DNA of 9,397 nucleotides from an uncultured Bacteroidales bacterium (GCA_946405045.1 CAMJFV010000060.1:1-9397), one strand, 5' to 3'. Counted from the first letter of the stretch, positions 1-7,129 are shown. The notes: a model not told the origin generated them from the sequence alone. Translations and numbers: made by a program.

Positions 1-14
1 ATTTTCCAATTAGA

Positions 15-3000
15 TTAGTGTTTTATCATCTTTTTGTTTCCTACCATATAGATACCTGGATCTAATCCGTCCAAAGCAGTGGAAACATGAACATGACGTT
101 TTACTAATGCTCCTAATGTGGTATATACATTTACATATTCATCTTCTTTCTGCGATCCCAAACTCTTAACGCCTGACACTTTCTTGTCTGTGATCACCAA
201 TGGCTCGGCACTCACTTTCTCCTTGTCGGAAGAGACGTGACAGCTTGCACTCATTGTAGTGCCGCCTCCCTCATACACACACGCATAAGTCATCTCATCC
301 TTCTCTCCCAACGGTAATGCTGAGCTGCGACGGTAGGTGATCACACCTGCGTATGGCTTACCTTCTGCCTTTTCATAAACGACGTTAGAGTTTTCCTTCA
401 ACTGTGTAAGACGGAATCCCAATGGAATTGTGTCTGTCACCACAACATTCTGAGCATCCTCTCCATTCACGAATGGTGTGTCACCCAAAACCTTTCGCCA
501 AACATATCCGTCGAATTCCTCCACCAATACATTCTTTGTCAACTTTGAGACTTCGTCACAAGCTGTACGCAACAATCTATCCACAGACTGAGGCTCTTCT
601 CCTGCCTGATATGAAGGAGTAACAGGATAGTAGTAGCCTTCATCACTGTCTGTCGACAATATAGACCATCCTTTTGACCAGTCTAGTGTTTTCCAACTTG
701 AATCATAAAAACGAGCTACCACTCGCAATGGATATTTGGCTCCATCACAATTGAACTTCGCCGCTCCTGCCATCTCATTCAAATAATATGTGGAAGCTGC
801 CAACGCATGTGGGAACTGGACAAAAAACTTATGTGTTCCATCCGCCAAAACCTCATCCTTGAAATTAAAATCAGTGGCATTAGTACCCATCGTCGCTCCA
901 TTCTGTGTGCCTTCCAACAAATCAAATGAACACTGCAAACCTTGTGCATCCTTCAAATCCTTGAACACCGTCACACGGTAGTTTCCATTATCAATATATG
1001 GTTCCACCGCATCATGGTATATCTTGAACATCAGATTATATTGAGCTCCCTTGTCAATATCCGCAACAGCCACATTGACATGTGAACGTCCGCCAACCAA
1101 AGCAGGGATTGTATCATTTGAGATTATCGTTCTGAAAGAGACCGTATCTCCCTCTGATACAGATGTGACATCAGCTGTCTTCTCCACATTCAAACCAGTA
1201 GGCACAACTTCTATATTGTTGCGCTGCATTGTAGCAGCCACGTAGTTTGGATAGAAATTCGTCTCTCCACCCAAACCATTTGAGCAAGATATTTTTGCAG
1301 TTGTCTTATAGACGCCCCTCGCTCCATTTTTAGCCTTACAACGATAGCTTACACCACCGATAGTCTTCGACAAATTCGGAGCAGAAAAATCCAACGCGTC
1401 ACCGACAATATCATCACTCTTGAATCCTGCTATATTGCTCAACTTCCAAGTCACGGTATGGCTGGCAGCATCGTATACTCCATTGTTATCAGCATCCACA
1501 AATGCGAAGTCTGCAGGGACATTCTCCACAATCTTCACATCCTTGGCATCCACCGAACCATAATTACGATAAGAAAGAAGATATGTGACAGTGTCACCAG
1601 CATGACAAACAGACATGCTATCCTTCAATGCTCTATAAATCTTCAAGTTTGGCTGAGCCACCATCTTTGAAGGGGCAGGATAATTTCCTGTCAAAGCCAT
1701 CAACCCTGTCTGACGGAACCATCCGCTCATATAATTACTAACCCACTCTCCTTCATCAGTCGTGCCACTTGCATCCCAATTCTCATAAATGACAGTGAAA
1801 AGGTCGCCCATCAAATCGTAATCCTGCACTCCGATAGCAGCGAATGTGGAAGCTCCCTTCGACATTCCAAGAGCAGAAGTGTTTTTATCGTCTAATGTCT
1901 CTCCTGTCATCGGATCGATTTGCCAACCCATCATTCTTGGTCCAGAATATGGGATTTTCTTATCTCCTTTAGTATAGCACTTTGAATCTGCAGTCCAATG
2001 TGCTGGATCACGCATATAATCGGATAGTTTTACAGCCGCATCATATTCGTATGTGTTACCTCCCTTTTCCACCTGGTGGGTTTTAGGATTCCACGAATAA
2101 GTAGGGTTGCCATGCCAAGCATAGTTGCAGATTGTACGCCAAGGGCAGCGGTAATCCTCACCATCCTGGAAATTGCTATATGTTGTCTCTGATCCGTCTC
2201 TGCTGACAGTGTTCCATCCTGCAGTAGGAAGAGATGTCTTGTTTTTTCCGATCAAATCACCGATCAACCAATCTGAAGAAGCCTCAGCGCGACGGAATTG
2301 CTCTGCCTCCCATTCAGCAGTAGCGCCGACAGCGTCAGCCATCTCTACAAACAGATCGTGGAACTCACGGAAATATGCCGGAGCGCAATAGTCGATATGC
2401 TGTTTCTCTCCACCTGGATTTGCAAAAAGAGGATAGACTTTGACACCGTCCACAATGATATAATTCTCCTCCTGCAAAGCCCAATCAGTCTGTTCCTTCC
2501 AAGTGTCTCCACCACGAGGATATCCATCAAGACCTATGATACCAGTGTTGACACGGGCAGGATTCTTTCCCGGATCCATATTCGTCAACGCCACAAGACC
2601 TCTGATCACATTGATCATCTCCTGTTTGTAGCTGATAGGGTTGCCACAAGCGTCCAACACCTTCTCACCCTTCTCATCAAGCATGAATTCACCCCACTGT
2701 TTGTAGGCGACGTAAAGAGCCAACGCCACATCCACGTCTCCATCTGCGGCTGTGTTTCCACCCTCGTCTGCACCATCACTGATCGCGAACTGTCCGAACT
2801 CGTAGTTAGGAGCATTATCAGAGCAATCTGAATAACGTTTCGTATGAACACGTCTTTTATCATGGGTAGCCATCCAATAACCATCGAAAGTCACTTTGTC
2901 GGCCATATATGCAGCCGCCAACAAAGCATAACCGTCACCCTCCGAACAATCGTAGGCAGCCTTGTAAGGAGTCCATATATATTTGATTCCCTTATATTCT

Positions 3001-3254
3001 TCTCCTGTGTATTCAAACTCATTGGCATGCTGCTGGTATGCTTTACGGATGTAACGCTCCATTTCGGCATGAACCAACCCTTCCGGATTCTCTGTTCCCA
3101 GATTTCCTCCACAAGCATATTCCAAAAACTGTGGGAACGGATAAGCAGGATTTCCTGAATTTATATGAACAGGCACAGCATTAGCCATACTTGCTGACAT
3201 CAGTAAAGACGCAATTGCACCAAAATATATTAAATTACGCATTATACCTTTCAT
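15..3254 (-). CDS. Secreted glycoside hydrolase family 8 (endo-beta-glucanase type) with DUF11-like modules and T9SS-like C-terminal tail
   Basis: This is a 1079-residue exported enzyme. Residues 1-26 form a signal peptide ending in SMANA. The start could also be Met5 (codon at 3240-3242), which gives a more ordinary signal peptide. Residues about 45-530 match GH8, an (alpha/alpha)6 fold that hydrolyses beta-1,4 bonds in cellulose, lichenan or related polymers by inversion. SEGDGY holds the expected catalytic acid Glu105. AADGDVDVALA (169-179) is the conserved Asp-rich substrate motif, and KQWG, DYCAPAYF (288-295), PWRT and GNYPAP (523-528) also fit. In the segment holding the catalytic base (366-374) the aligned residue is Glu366 rather than the Asp of classical GH8, with Asp367 next to it. 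DUF11-like beta-sandwich modules follow at about 540-610, 688-720 onward and 900-995. The last ~50 residues (VYTTLGALV to PGIYMV) resemble a type A T9SS sorting domain. The substrate is not resolved by sequence. The gene appears monocistronic, but its downstream side is cut by the window edge. Confidence 0.87.
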   Translation of the reverse strand: MKGIMRNLIYFGAIASLLMSASMANAVPVHINSGNPAYPFPQFLEYACGGNLGTENPEGLVHAEMERYIRKAYQQHANEFEYTGEEYKGIKYIWTPYKAAYDCSEGDGYALLAAAYMADKVTFDGYWMATHDKRRVHTKRYSDCSDNAPNYEFGQFAISDGADEGGNTAADGDVDVALALYVAYKQWGEFMLDEKGEKVLDACGNPISYKQEMINVIRGLVALTNMDPGKNPARVNTGIIGLDGYPRGGDTWKEQTDWALQEENYIIVDGVKVYPLFANPGGEKQHIDYCAPAYFREFHDLFVEMADAVGATAEWEAEQFRRAEASSDWLIGDLIGKNKTSLPTAGWNTVSRDGSETTYSNFQDGEDYRCPWRTICNYAWHGNPTYSWNPKTHQVEKGGNTYEYDAAVKLSDYMRDPAHWTADSKCYTKGDKKIPYSGPRMMGWQIDPMTGETLDDKNTSALGMSKGASTFAAIGVQDYDLMGDLFTVIYENWDASGTTDEGEWVSNYMSGWFRQTGLMALTGNYPAPSKMVAQPNLKIYRALKDSMSVCHAGDTVTYLLSYRNYGSVDAKDVKIVENVPADFAFVDADNNGVYDAASHTVTWKLSNIAGFKSDDIVGDALDFSAPNLSKTIGGVSYRCKAKNGARGVYKTTAKISCSNGLGGETNFYPNYVAATMQRNNIEVVPTGLNVEKTADVTSVSEGDTVSFRTIISNDTIPALVGGRSHVNVAVADIDKGAQYNLMFKIYHDAVEPYIDNGNYRVTVFKDLKDAQGLQCSFDLLEGTQNGATMGTNATDFNFKDEVLADGTHKFFVQFPHALAASTYYLNEMAGAAKFNCDGAKYPLRVVARFYDSSWKTLDWSKGWSILSTDSDEGYYYPVTPSYQAGEEPQSVDRLLRTACDEVSKLTKNVLVEEFDGYVWRKVLGDTPFVNGEDAQNVVVTDTIPLGFRLTQLKENSNVVYEKAEGKPYAGVITYRRSSALPLGEKDEMTYACVYEGGGTTMSASCHVSSDKEKVSAEPLVITDKKVSGVKSLGSQKEDEYVNVYTTLGALVKRHVHVSTALDGLDPGIYMVGNKKMIKH

Positions 3255-3532
3255 GCAATTTAGATTTAAAATGTGTGTACCCTATTATTAATTAGTGTTT
3301 TTGTTATAGAATTCAGCCTACAAATTTCTAAAATTTTCTCCGTAAATACAAATAATATACAGTATTTTGTAGGGGCAACCCTTGTGGTTGCCCATGGAAT
3401 AAGGGCAACCACCAAACATATCATTGGCTGCCTTCCTATTAATCTTGAGCGACCACAAGGGTCACCCCTACGAATTACAATTCTAAAAATCAATGCATTA
3501 CGAACATTTCTGCAAAATATTTTCAAAAACGC
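3255..3532. other. Intergenic spacer between the GH8 gene and tRNA-Leu
   Basis: This spacer must contain the leader and promoter of the leftward GH8 gene, but I found no clean TAnnTTTG box on the minus strand. The nearest candidate, complementary to 3349-3357, has three bases between TA and TTTG instead of two. The only clear structure is the inverted-repeat element at 3369-3471. Open frames across this stretch lack protein-like composition and run into the tRNA. Confidence 0.5.
3369..3471. repeat. Nested inverted-repeat element (REP/MITE-like)
   Basis: The outer arms, 3369-3391 and 3449-3471, are inverted copies matching at 20 of 23 positions and ending in GTAGGGG / CCCCTAC. Inside, GTGGTTGCCC (3384-3393) is repeated perfectly inverted as GGGCAACCAC (3403-3412) around a 9-nt loop. 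The left arm can therefore pair with either the inner or the outer partner. It is GC-rich within AT-rich surroundings. It encodes no protein and I see no clear target-site duplication. A dispersed noncoding element is the likeliest reading. Confidence 0.7.
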
Positions 3533-3563
3533 TTGCATATCATCGGAATTCCATATACTTTTG
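3533..3563 (+). promoter_or_regulatory. Bacteroidetes-type promoter of tRNA-Leu
   Basis: A -7 element TACTTTTG (3556-3563) matches TAnnTTTG exactly. A TTG (3533-3535) lies 20 nt upstream in the -33 position. Transcription would start near 3570, about 16 nt before the mature tRNA. Confidence 0.7.
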
Positions 3564-3585
3564 CACTCGCAATTCAGAAATGAAT

Positions 3586-3667
3586 GCCCAGATGGCGGAA
3601 TCGGTAGACGCGCTGGTCTCAAACACCAGTGGGGCAACCCATCCCGGTTCGATCCCGGGTCTGGGTA
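3586..3667 (+). tRNA. tRNA-Leu (anticodon CAA)
   Basis: The acceptor strands GCCCAGA (3586-3592) and TCTGGGT (3660-3666) pair, with a G-U at the first pair and A73 as discriminator. The anticodon stem CTGGT/ACCAG encloses the loop CTCAAAC, giving anticodon CAA (reads UUG). A long variable arm, TGGG-GCAA-CCCA, marks a class II tRNA, as expected for leucine. The T arm is CCCGG-TTCGATC-CCGGG. The 3' CCA is not encoded (the next bases are CAAAG), so it must be added after transcription. It stands alone with its own promoter and terminator. No second copy of its 3' end occurs in the window, so there is no sign of an integrated element. Confidence 0.97.
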
Positions 3668-3672
3668 CAAAG

Positions 3673-3702
3673 AAAGAGAATCAGGAATGGTTCTCTTTTT
3701 TT
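3673..3702 (+). terminator. Rho-independent terminator of tRNA-Leu
   Basis: The 8-bp stem AAAGAGAA / TTCTCTTT (3673-3680 with 3691-3698) has a 10-nt loop and runs directly into further T residues. The stem is AT-rich but placed immediately after the tRNA. Confidence 0.75.
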
Positions 3703-3721
3703 ATGCTTTATTATGAAAAAC

Positions 3722-3757
3722 AAAAAAAAAACGGTTTGAATTTCCATCCAAACCGTT
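3722..3757 (-). terminator. Terminator of the first lipoprotein gene (3796-4590)
   Basis: Read on the minus strand, a perfect 9-bp stem (AACGGTTTG at 3730-3738 with CAAACCGTT at 3749-3757) with a 10-nt loop is followed by a long U-tract, from the A-run 3722-3731. It lies about 40 nt after the stop codon. The same stem follows the paralogous gene at 5745-5772. Confidence 0.88.
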
Positions 3758-3804
3758 CTTATTATTTTAGAAGCGAACATTCACGTCGCCACTAATTATT
3801 CCCA
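3730..3804 (-). repeat. Duplicated 3' segment, copy A
   Basis: These 75 nt match 5745-5819 with only 4 differences and no gaps. The segment covers the terminator stem, the 3' untranslated stretch containing GCGAACATTCACGTCGCCAC, the stop codon and the last codons of the lipoprotein gene. Similarity falls sharply further into the coding sequence. Confidence 0.92.
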
Positions 3805-4590
3805 ATACAATTCCCTTCTTTGCACACTTCCATCTTCATATTGCATTTTTACAGGATAACCATCTTTATCAAGCACCCACTGATATGGAAGCTCTTCCTC
3901 AGCATCTAAATCATCCCATTCAACACTGCCGCCACTTCCATTTGATACTACAGTTTCATACAAAGAGACCAGAATGTTTTTGCTTGGTTCTCCTAACAGA
4001 AAATCATAAAAACCATCAAAACTACTGTATGGATCAAAAAAATGGAATCTTGATTTATTCTCAATAGGCGAAGTGTAATTGCTATTGGTGTATTTATAAA
4101 AAAACACATACATGTCATCATACTTTTTTACAAGATTTCCATTCTCCCACTCATACTTTATTGTATCGACACTACCATCTGTATTATGATGATATTCTGC
4201 AATTAAATGACCTTGATCATCATATTCATATTTGAACTTACCACTCAAAAATTCTCTTGATTCCAGATATCCTTTTGAGTTAAGAGTCACTGTTGTTATG
4301 TTAGGATCTTTAGCATTTTTAGTATAATATGATTCTATCCTTATCGTATTTCCATCATACTTGTGTATACCCTTGTAATATAACTCTTCTTTTTCATTTA
4401 TATATGAATAAAGAGAGACACACCTTCCCTCATTGTCATAATTAAACTCATAAGTAAAAATATTATCAACAACCTTTACCAATTTCTTCTGATGGTCATT
4501 CTCGTCATCTTTATTGTCTTCCTCTTTGCACGACGTTGCAAATCCCGCAACCAACGCGATGACACCAAAAAAATTAAGCAATTTCTTCAT
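3796..4590 (-). CDS. Surface-type lipoprotein with YD-like repeats (DUF4595-like), paralogue A
   Basis: This is a 264-residue lipoprotein. Its signal peptide MKKLLNFFGVIALVAGFATSC ends in a lipobox with acylated Cys21. The acidic stretch that follows (KEEDNKDDEND) resembles the Bacteroidetes lipoprotein export signal that sends proteins to the outer face of the outer membrane. The mature part is a series of short beta-hairpin units of YD-repeat style: YDNEGRCVSL (51-60), KYDGNTI (77-83), NSKGYLES (104-111), YDDQGHLIAEY (123-133), WENGNLVKK (148-156) and DKDGYPVK (241-248). This resembles the DUF4595-type lipoproteins of Bacteroidetes, whose function is unknown. No catalytic motif is visible. 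It is paralogous to the gene at 5811-6620: signal peptides are 15/21 identical, followed by QKKL..VD, KYDGN.I, WENGN and a C-terminal WE. It lies 115 nt downstream of the WYL regulator and could be read from that gene or from its own promoter. Confidence 0.85.
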   Translation of the reverse strand: MKKLLNFFGVIALVAGFATSCKEEDNKDDENDHQKKLVKVVDNIFTYEFNYDNEGRCVSLYSYINEKEELYYKGIHKYDGNTIRIESYYTKNAKDPNITTVTLNSKGYLESREFLSGKFKYEYDDQGHLIAEYHHNTDGSVDTIKYEWENGNLVKKYDDMYVFFYKYTNSNYTSPIENKSRFHFFDPYSSFDGFYDFLLGEPSKNILVSLYETVVSNGSGGSVEWDDLDAEEELPYQWVLDKDGYPVKMQYEDGSVQRRELYWE

Positions 4591-4618
4591 AATTTTCTTT
4601 TATTGTTTTTTTACATCG

Positions 4619-4626
4619 CAAAATTA
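4619..4626 (-). promoter_or_regulatory. Candidate -7 box for lipoprotein A
   Basis: The minus strand reads TAATTTTGC here, a good Bacteroidetes -7 element about 29 nt before the start codon. No TTTG sits at the usual 19-21 nt upstream; the nearest TTG is 26 nt away. The same octamer followed by C lies upstream of the paralogue at 6783-6790. Confidence 0.4.
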
Positions 4627-4705
4627 CACAATATCTTTTGGATATATAATTTCAATTGTATTTTTTCAAAAACATACAGAAGATTATAACTGTTGCCAGC
4701 CTTCA

Positions 4706-5644
4706 TCACTTTTCATAATATCTCGTCAGCGTCTTCGCCAATTCTCTCATTGTCTCTCTAACAGACTCAGGCTCAAGCACTTCAATCATTTCCCCCTGTT
4801 GCATCACAAGCTGTAGGAAATCATTTGTTATCTTCACATCCATCTCAAACAGTGTCGTATCTTCGTCGCTCGACACCATACGCTGTGATTCATGGAATGG
4901 CAACGTCTCCATATAATTTCTTGCTTTTCCGTATGCCCGAATCACTACATGCTGCTTCTCTTCATTGCTATGTGTCACGCCGACACATCCGTCGTAAAAC
5001 TCATCCGCATTGAAATCCTTATCTATCTTGAAAGTCTTATCCGTGATTTCGACGTTGACGATGCGATCAAGAGCGTAGACGCGAATTTCATCATCATGCG
5101 TATTATTCTCTTTGTTTTTCTCAACATAATGCAACGCACGTACGATCACATACCAGCGTCTGTTTGCCACCTTCAAAAAGTAAGGTTCCACTTCAAACGT
5201 GTTCCCAGCGTCGTCGCTGAATTTTTTATATGTGATTTTCACCACCTTGTTTTCCCGCATAGCCTGCATGAAAGAGGAAAGCCAGGTATTTCCCGACGGG
5301 ATTTTTTCAAACTGGATTCGGTTTTCCAACTTTTTGTCGGCAAGCACCTGATTCAACACGGAATATGAATCCATCACCCATGACCTTACAGATTTGTTTC
5401 CATCCAAAGATGAGTCGACAACATGATAGTAATAACCAGTTTTGCTTTTGTCAATCTCTATATCTATACCCAACGAATCAGCGATACCAGCTCTGAAATT
5501 ATGAAACGTACGAAGAGACAACAACTCCCCGTCGCCGAATCCCGAATCTCTCCATTTCTCACTTATCTGCTTATAAGTAAGATGTTTGTATTGACGTAGG
5601 ATATCTACAAGCCATACGTATTTTGCCAACTGATTGCCTGCCAT
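4706..5644 (-). CDS. WYL-domain transcriptional regulator
   Basis: This is a 312-residue cytoplasmic regulator, counted from the ATG at 5644. A GTG nine bases upstream is also in frame but leaves less leader. Residues 1-80 look like a DNA-binding winged-helix region: AKYVWLVDILRQY, then LTYKQISEKW, then LSLRTFHNFRAGI, where a recognition helix would sit, then a GYYYHV wing. Residues about 118-200 form the WYL domain, with the signature NRRWYVIVRAL (161-171, WYV in place of WYL) and RVYALDRI (188-195), carrying the arginines typical of ligand binding. The C-terminal part (about 225-312) matches the extension seen in this family. WYL proteins bind small ligands or nucleic acid and act as repressors or activators. 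The ligand here is unknown. It sits between two paralogous lipoprotein genes on the same strand, so these are the first candidate targets, by inference only. Confidence 0.87.
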   Translation of the reverse strand: MAGNQLAKYVWLVDILRQYKHLTYKQISEKWRDSGFGDGELLSLRTFHNFRAGIADSLGIDIEIDKSKTGYYYHVVDSSLDGNKSVRSWVMDSYSVLNQVLADKKLENRIQFEKIPSGNTWLSSFMQAMRENKVVKITYKKFSDDAGNTFEVEPYFLKVANRRWYVIVRALHYVEKNKENNTHDDEIRVYALDRIVNVEITDKTFKIDKDFNADEFYDGCVGVTHSNEEKQHVVIRAYGKARNYMETLPFHESQRMVSSDEDTTLFEMDVKITNDFLQLVMQQGEMIEVLEPESVRETMRELAKTLTRYYEK

Positions 5645-5664
5645 AACTAACACTTTTTATTTTA

Positions 5665-5697
5665 CAAATGTAGGAATAAGATATGAAAAAAAACAGC
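5665..5697 (-). promoter_or_regulatory. Candidate promoter of the WYL regulator gene
   Basis: The minus strand reads TACATTTG at 5672-5665, a full match to TAnnTTTG, about 20 nt before the preferred ATG. The -33 region (5694-5697) is only a weak match, CTGT instead of TTTG. Transcription would start about 15 nt before the ATG, which favours the ATG over the upstream GTG. Confidence 0.45.
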
Positions 5698-5731
5698 ATA
5701 TTGGAGGAATGTTGGGACTGATGATGATGGA

Positions 5732-5772
5732 GAAAAACAAAAGAAACGGTTTGAATTTTCATCCAAACCGTT
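5732..5772 (-). terminator. Terminator of the second lipoprotein gene (5811-6620)
   Basis: On the minus strand, the 9-bp stem AACGGTTTG/CAAACCGTT (5745-5753 with 5764-5772) has a 10-nt loop and is followed by a T-rich run (TCTTTTGTTTTT). It separates this gene from the WYL gene, so the two are probably distinct transcription units. Confidence 0.87.
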
Positions 5773-5819
5773 CTTATAATTATAGAAGCGAACATTCACG
5801 TCGCCACTGATTATTCCCA
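5745..5819 (-). repeat. Duplicated 3' segment, copy B
   Basis: This is the partner of 3730-3804, with 71 of 75 positions identical and stop codon, spacer and terminator in the same register. See copy A. Confidence 0.92.
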
Positions 5820-6620
5820 GACGAACTCAATAGAGTTTACATCAGAACTAAGGGTTGATACGACTTTTACAGGATAGCCATCTCCATCAAATGTCCACGT
5901 CAAAGTCTGCGTTTCTTGGCGCTCTTCTTCTACATATTTTATTGCGACAGGCAAGTTTTTCAATGAAGTACCTAAAGTTCCAAAATAATAAGGAGAAATA
6001 AAACCATCTTCAATCTGTAGAGCGTTAAATCCTACTTTATTCTCAATAGCAGAAGAATAGTTGTCATTTGTATATTCATAATACATAACATATTCTGACT
6101 CCTCGCCTTCATATATCTCCTTGACTTCGACTTTCGTAACGTTTCCATTTTCCCACGTATATGTTGTAACACGAGTCTCGTCAGATTCTTCATCAGTATA
6201 GTTTTCAGAAATCAAATGTCCTTGATTGTCATAAGTATATACAGTATTATCTGAAGAACCACCATTTTCTGTTGTTTCCGACTCAATATATCCATTAGAA
6301 TTAAACAAGATTGTTGTCGTGCATCTAACACTACCGTCAAGAAGAGAACACTCCTCTACAATCTTATTTCCATCATACTTGTAATTAGTATTTTCGTTAG
6401 GTTGATTTTGATAAAAATCTATATAAGATGTGCATTTTCCATCTTTGTCATAGACATACTCCCAAGAACGAATTCCATCAACAAGCTTTTTCAACTTTTT
6501 CTGAGAAACGGATTTACCACCTGGAGTTCCATTTCCATCATCATCGTCGTCATCTCCACATGATGTCACGAATCCAGCGATCAACGCAAAGATTCCAAAA
6601 AAACAAAGAATTTTCTTCAT
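5811..6620 (-). CDS. Surface-type lipoprotein with YD-like repeats (DUF4595-like), paralogue B
   Basis: This is a 269-residue lipoprotein, counted from the ATG at 6620. An in-frame ATG at 6662 would add 14 residues that do not fit a signal peptide and that overlap an inverted repeat, so the later start is preferred. MKKILCFFGIFALIAGFVTSC gives a lipobox at Cys21, followed by six aspartates after a Gly, an export-signal-like acidic stretch. The mature region has YD-like units: YDKDGKCTSY (57-66), KYDGNKI (81-87), NSNGYIES (107-114), YDNQGHLISEN (130-140), WENGNVTK (156-163), YYEYTNDNYSSAIENK (180-195) and DGDGYPVK (245-252). The order matches paralogue A, but several loops differ in length and sequence. 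Function is unknown; no enzymatic motif is seen. It has its own terminator and probably a long leader. Confidence 0.85.
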   Translation of the reverse strand: MKKILCFFGIFALIAGFVTSCGDDDDDDGNGTPGGKSVSQKKLKKLVDGIRSWEYVYDKDGKCTSYIDFYQNQPNENTNYKYDGNKIVEECSLLDGSVRCTTTILFNSNGYIESETTENGGSSDNTVYTYDNQGHLISENYTDEESDETRVTTYTWENGNVTKVEVKEIYEGEESEYVMYYEYTNDNYSSAIENKVGFNALQIEDGFISPYYFGTLGTSLKNLPVAIKYVEEERQETQTLTWTFDGDGYPVKVVSTLSSDVNSIEFVWE

Positions 6621-6641
6621 TTCATTAAAACTTATTTTGCC

Positions 6642-6696
6642 ATTGGCGACGCAGGTAGGCAAAAAACATTAAAAATTGAAAGTGTGGGTCGCCAAT
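6642..6696. repeat. Inverted repeat in the leader of lipoprotein B
   Basis: ATTGGCGAC (6642-6650) and GTCGCCAAT (6688-6696) are perfect 9-bp inverted copies separated by 37 AT-rich bases. If the -7 box at 6783-6790 is used, the repeat lies in the 5' untranslated RNA, ending about 22 nt before the start codon. It could be an operator, an RNA stem or a remnant of a mobile palindrome. Confidence 0.5.
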
Positions 6697-6782
6697 ACTT
6701 ACGCCCAAAATCTGAAGACTAAAGTATAACACTTTCTTTCGCATTTTTTTAGTTAATATTAATCTCTTTTTATTTCGCTCTG

Positions 6783-6790
6783 CAAAATTA
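6783..6790 (-). promoter_or_regulatory. Candidate -7 box for lipoprotein B
   Basis: The minus strand reads TAATTTTGC, the same as upstream of paralogue A, but 162 nt before the start codon, implying a leader of roughly 150 nt. I see no good -33 element at the expected spacing. Confidence 0.35.
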
Positions 6791-6880
6791 AACCTTTTTC
6801 GGCTTTTATTTATAGGCATAGAAATATTTTTTTGACAATATTGCAAACCGCCATATTAATTTTCCCTTCGTTTTAAAATT

Positions 6881-6910
6881 AAAACCGCCAGACCTTTGCC
6901 TGGCGTTTTT
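6881..6910. terminator. Orphan bidirectional terminator-like hairpin 1
   Basis: CGCCAG (6886-6891) pairs with CTGGCG (6900-6905) around an 8-nt loop. It is flanked by AAAA on the left and TTTTT on the right, so it could act on either strand. No annotated gene is transcribed toward it from the right. Confidence 0.65.
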
Positions 6911-7083
6911 AAGTAGTAGTTTATAAATCCATAATATTTTCTCATAAATCAAAGGTTCAGTCATTTCATACTCAAATTCTACTCTTTTCTCAATTTTCTA
7001 CATTCAAATCCTAATCAGTCCAAATAATGTGCCCTTTTCCAAATCCTTTTACGTCCCTCCAATTCCCTAAAGAGATTAAAATA

Positions 7084-7129
7084 AAAACGTCAGCGTGGGA
7101 ATTGCGCCTAAATGCAACGCTGTCTTTTT
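7084..7129. terminator. Orphan terminator-like hairpin 2
   Basis: CAGCGT (7091-7096) pairs with ACGCTG (7117-7122), with a further TTGC/GCA pairing inside. It is flanked by an A-run (7083-7087) and a T-run (7125-7129). A second T-run follows at 7134-7138. It is shaped as a bidirectional terminator, and no assigned gene ends here. Confidence 0.55.

Noticed and set aside
2298..2831. 177-codon open frame on the plus strand inside the GH8 gene, with other antisense frames at 422-622, 790-981, 1051-1245 and 2844-3158
   Set aside because: They lie antisense to a clearly conserved enzyme, have no recognisable domain, and their composition is that of a shadow frame.
3369..3471. Start of a CRISPR array
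   Set aside because: The repeats are inverted and only two outer arms plus one inner arm exist; there is no regular repeat-spacer series and no cas gene.
3586..3667. tRNA-Leu as an integration site for a mobile element
   Set aside because: No direct repeat of the tRNA 3' end, no integrase and no transfer gene are present in the window.
3273..3716. 147-codon plus-strand frame and the opposite 134-codon frame at 3266-3670
   Set aside because: Both run across the inverted-repeat element and the tRNA-Leu gene, and their residues are explained by translating those sequences.
4706..5644. Defence island around the WYL regulator
   Set aside because: WYL proteins do accompany defence genes, but the neighbours here are lipoproteins, a tRNA and metabolic or hydrolase genes, with no effector domain recognised.
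6621..6662. 14-residue N-terminal extension of lipoprotein B from the ATG at 6662
   Set aside because: It would bury the lipoprotein signal peptide, has no counterpart in paralogue A, and overlaps an inverted repeat.
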